Assembly (NCBI RefSeq): GCF_932526225.1
Contig: NC_064039.1
Coordinates: 1,762,001-1,822,000, forward strand
Direction of reading: 5' to 3'
Length of the DNA: 60,000 nucleotides
Origin: Nematostella vectensis
Taxonomy: Eukaryota; Cnidaria; Anthozoa; Actiniaria; Edwardsiidae
Part shown: positions 1 to 60,000 of the stretch, one piece after another
Numbering within the stretch: position 1 is the first letter of the stretch
Layout: every line of letters begins with the position of its first letter
Made by a program: the position numbers and the translations under genes
Notes under the pieces: model-generated
The model's database searches: none
The model's input: only the letters and a program-made list of their open reading frames with translations
What the model was told of the DNA's origin: nothing

Positions 1-344
1 CCCTCCCAGCAGGGCGTGGTTCTACAATGGTTTCGAGGGGCGTGTCCTAGGGCCTGAATTTGGCGCACGAGTCGTAGAGGAGCGTCCATATTGCGGACGA
101 AGATCTCTTAAAAATCCAAGCCACCTCTTCCGCGCCGGACAGTCCAGGGATCTGGGTGGGCGTGTCTTGAAAGGATTTGACGCGGCAACATACAGACAGG
201 TAAAGGGGTGGAGTTCGATTTGGGATTTATTTCTATTTTTTTCCTTCTCTCTAAGGGGTATAGGGTTGGCAGACAGAGTCATTACCCGTGTTGCTATTGT
301 CGCACGTTTTCTGGTGTCCAAGAAATAAAAGGTTTATCACCTTG
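1..344. other. Intronic or upstream sequence, nothing identified
   Basis: No exon, RNA gene or clear repeat was recognised. A 99-codon open frame on the - strand has no recognisable domain and low-complexity basic composition, so I do not call it a gene. The rest of the host gene's 5' part must lie to the left. Confidence 0.5.
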
Positions 345-1205
345 ATTGACCAGACGCTTTTACTGGGTCTGTTTTATTGCTACTATTAGGTCTGTTTTAT
401 TGCTTGTACCAGGGCTGTTTTATTGCTTTTACTAAGTCTGTTTTATTGCTACTATTAGGTTTGTTTTATTGCTTGTACCAGGGCTGTTTTATTGCTATTA
501 CTATGTCTGTTTTATTGCTTTTACTATGTCTGTTTTATTGCTATTACTAGGTCTGTTTTATTGCTATTACTAGGTCTGTTTTATTGCTATTACCAGGTCT
601 GTTTTATTGCTATTACTAGGTCTGTTTTATTGCTATTACTAGGTCTGTTTTATTGCTATTACTAGGTCTGTTTTATTGCTTTTACTATGTCTGTTTTATT
701 GCTATTACTAGGTCTGTTTTATTGCTATTACTAGGTCTGTTTTATTGCTTTTACTAGGTCTGTTTTATTACTTTTACTAGGTCTGTTTTATTGCTTGTAC
801 CAGGGCTGTTTTATTGCATTTACTAAGTCTGTTGTATTGCTATTACTAGGTCTGTTTTATTGCTTTAACTAGGTCTGTTTTATTACTTTTACTAGGTCTG
901 TTTTATTGCTTGTACCAGGGCTGTTTTATTGCTATTACTAGGTCTGTTTCGATCAGTTTTATTGCTTTTACTAGGTCTGTTTTATTGCTATTACTATGTC
1001 TGTTTTATTGCTTTTACTATGTCTGTTTTATGTCTGTTTTATTGCTATTACTAGGTCTGTTTTATTGTTATTACTAGGTCTATTTTATTGTTTTTACTAG
1101 GTCTGTTTTATTGCTATTACTAGGTCTGTTTTATTGCTTTTATTAGGTATGTTTTATTGCTTCCACTAGGTCTGTTTTATTGCTTTCACTAGGTCTGTTT
1201 TGCCT
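345..1205. repeat. 23-bp minisatellite, about 37 copies
   Basis: The unit is CTGTTTTATTGCTATTACTA plus GGT, with variants in the middle (TTGTACCAGG, TTTTACTAGG). Copies are spaced 23 bp (for example GTCTG at 551 and 575). The array runs right up to the polypyrimidine/acceptor of exon 1 at 1210; its last copy blends into TCTGTTTTGCCTACAAG. Confidence 0.95.
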
Positions 1206-1210
1206 ACAAG

Positions 1211-59921
<58,711 letters not shown>

Positions 59922-60000
59922 GTAAACGATCCCATTTTCCTTAGTTTGTACAATACCAATTTTGAGAAAGCGAAAAACGTTTTTAATTTTTTTTGGCCAT
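59922..60000. other. Start of next intron
   Basis: Donor GTAAAC then AT-rich sequence to the window end. Confidence 0.7.

Noticed and set aside
22-321. 99-codon - strand ORF
   Set aside because: No recognisable domain, antisense to the host gene, low information; likely chance.

Overview
The window is animal genomic DNA, most likely from a cnidarian (a sea anemone such as Nematostella is my best guess, from the gene content and the style of the repeats; nothing in the sequence proves the species). It holds one large protein-coding gene read on the + strand, plus a very large tandem array of tRNA-Leu genes read on the - strand inside one of that gene's introns.

Region 1 (1-17813): 22 exons of a fibrocystin-L (PKHD1L1)-type gene. 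All splice phases agree, and together with exon 23 beyond the array they give 8,601 nt (2,867 codons) open in one frame. The predicted order is a family-specific N-terminal segment, four IPT/TIG repeats, a cupredoxin-like domain split by a 65-nt exon, about seven more IPT/TIG repeats, G8 domain 1, parallel beta-helix repeats, G8 domain 2 and more beta-helix repeats. The start (signal peptide, first IPTs, PA14) and the C-terminal membrane segment lie outside the window. Several introns are swollen by unrelated tandem repeats: a 23-bp minisatellite (about 345-1200), a walking tri/hexanucleotide microsatellite (4411-5306), a 31-bp minisatellite (about 8455-8830) and a palindrome-bearing 31-bp satellite (about 12580-13490).

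Region 2 (17814-59529): a single intron of 41,716 bp, nearly all of it a head-to-tail array of about 250 units of about 165 bp. Each unit is an 84-bp tRNA-Leu gene (mostly anticodon CAG, A box, B box, A73, oligo-T terminator) plus an about 80-bp spacer. All units point against the host gene. Intact copies are interleaved with damaged and truncated copies in higher-order repeats, much as in alpha satellite. A 15.58-kb block (about 23440-39020) is present a second time (about 39021-53284) almost unchanged apart from a 1,320-bp (8-unit) deletion. Both copies carry the same 794-bp DNA transposon with 81-bp inverted ends and a 9-bp target duplication, lying in the D arm/A box of one tRNA gene. Units decay toward both array edges.

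Region 3 (59530-60000): exon 23 of the same gene, in frame with exon 22, and the start of the next intron.

The protein is expected to be a large ciliary or cell-surface ectodomain. The tRNA genes are expected to be read by Pol III from internal promoters, independently of and opposite to the Pol II host transcript. Counts of array units were made by eye and may be off by a few.
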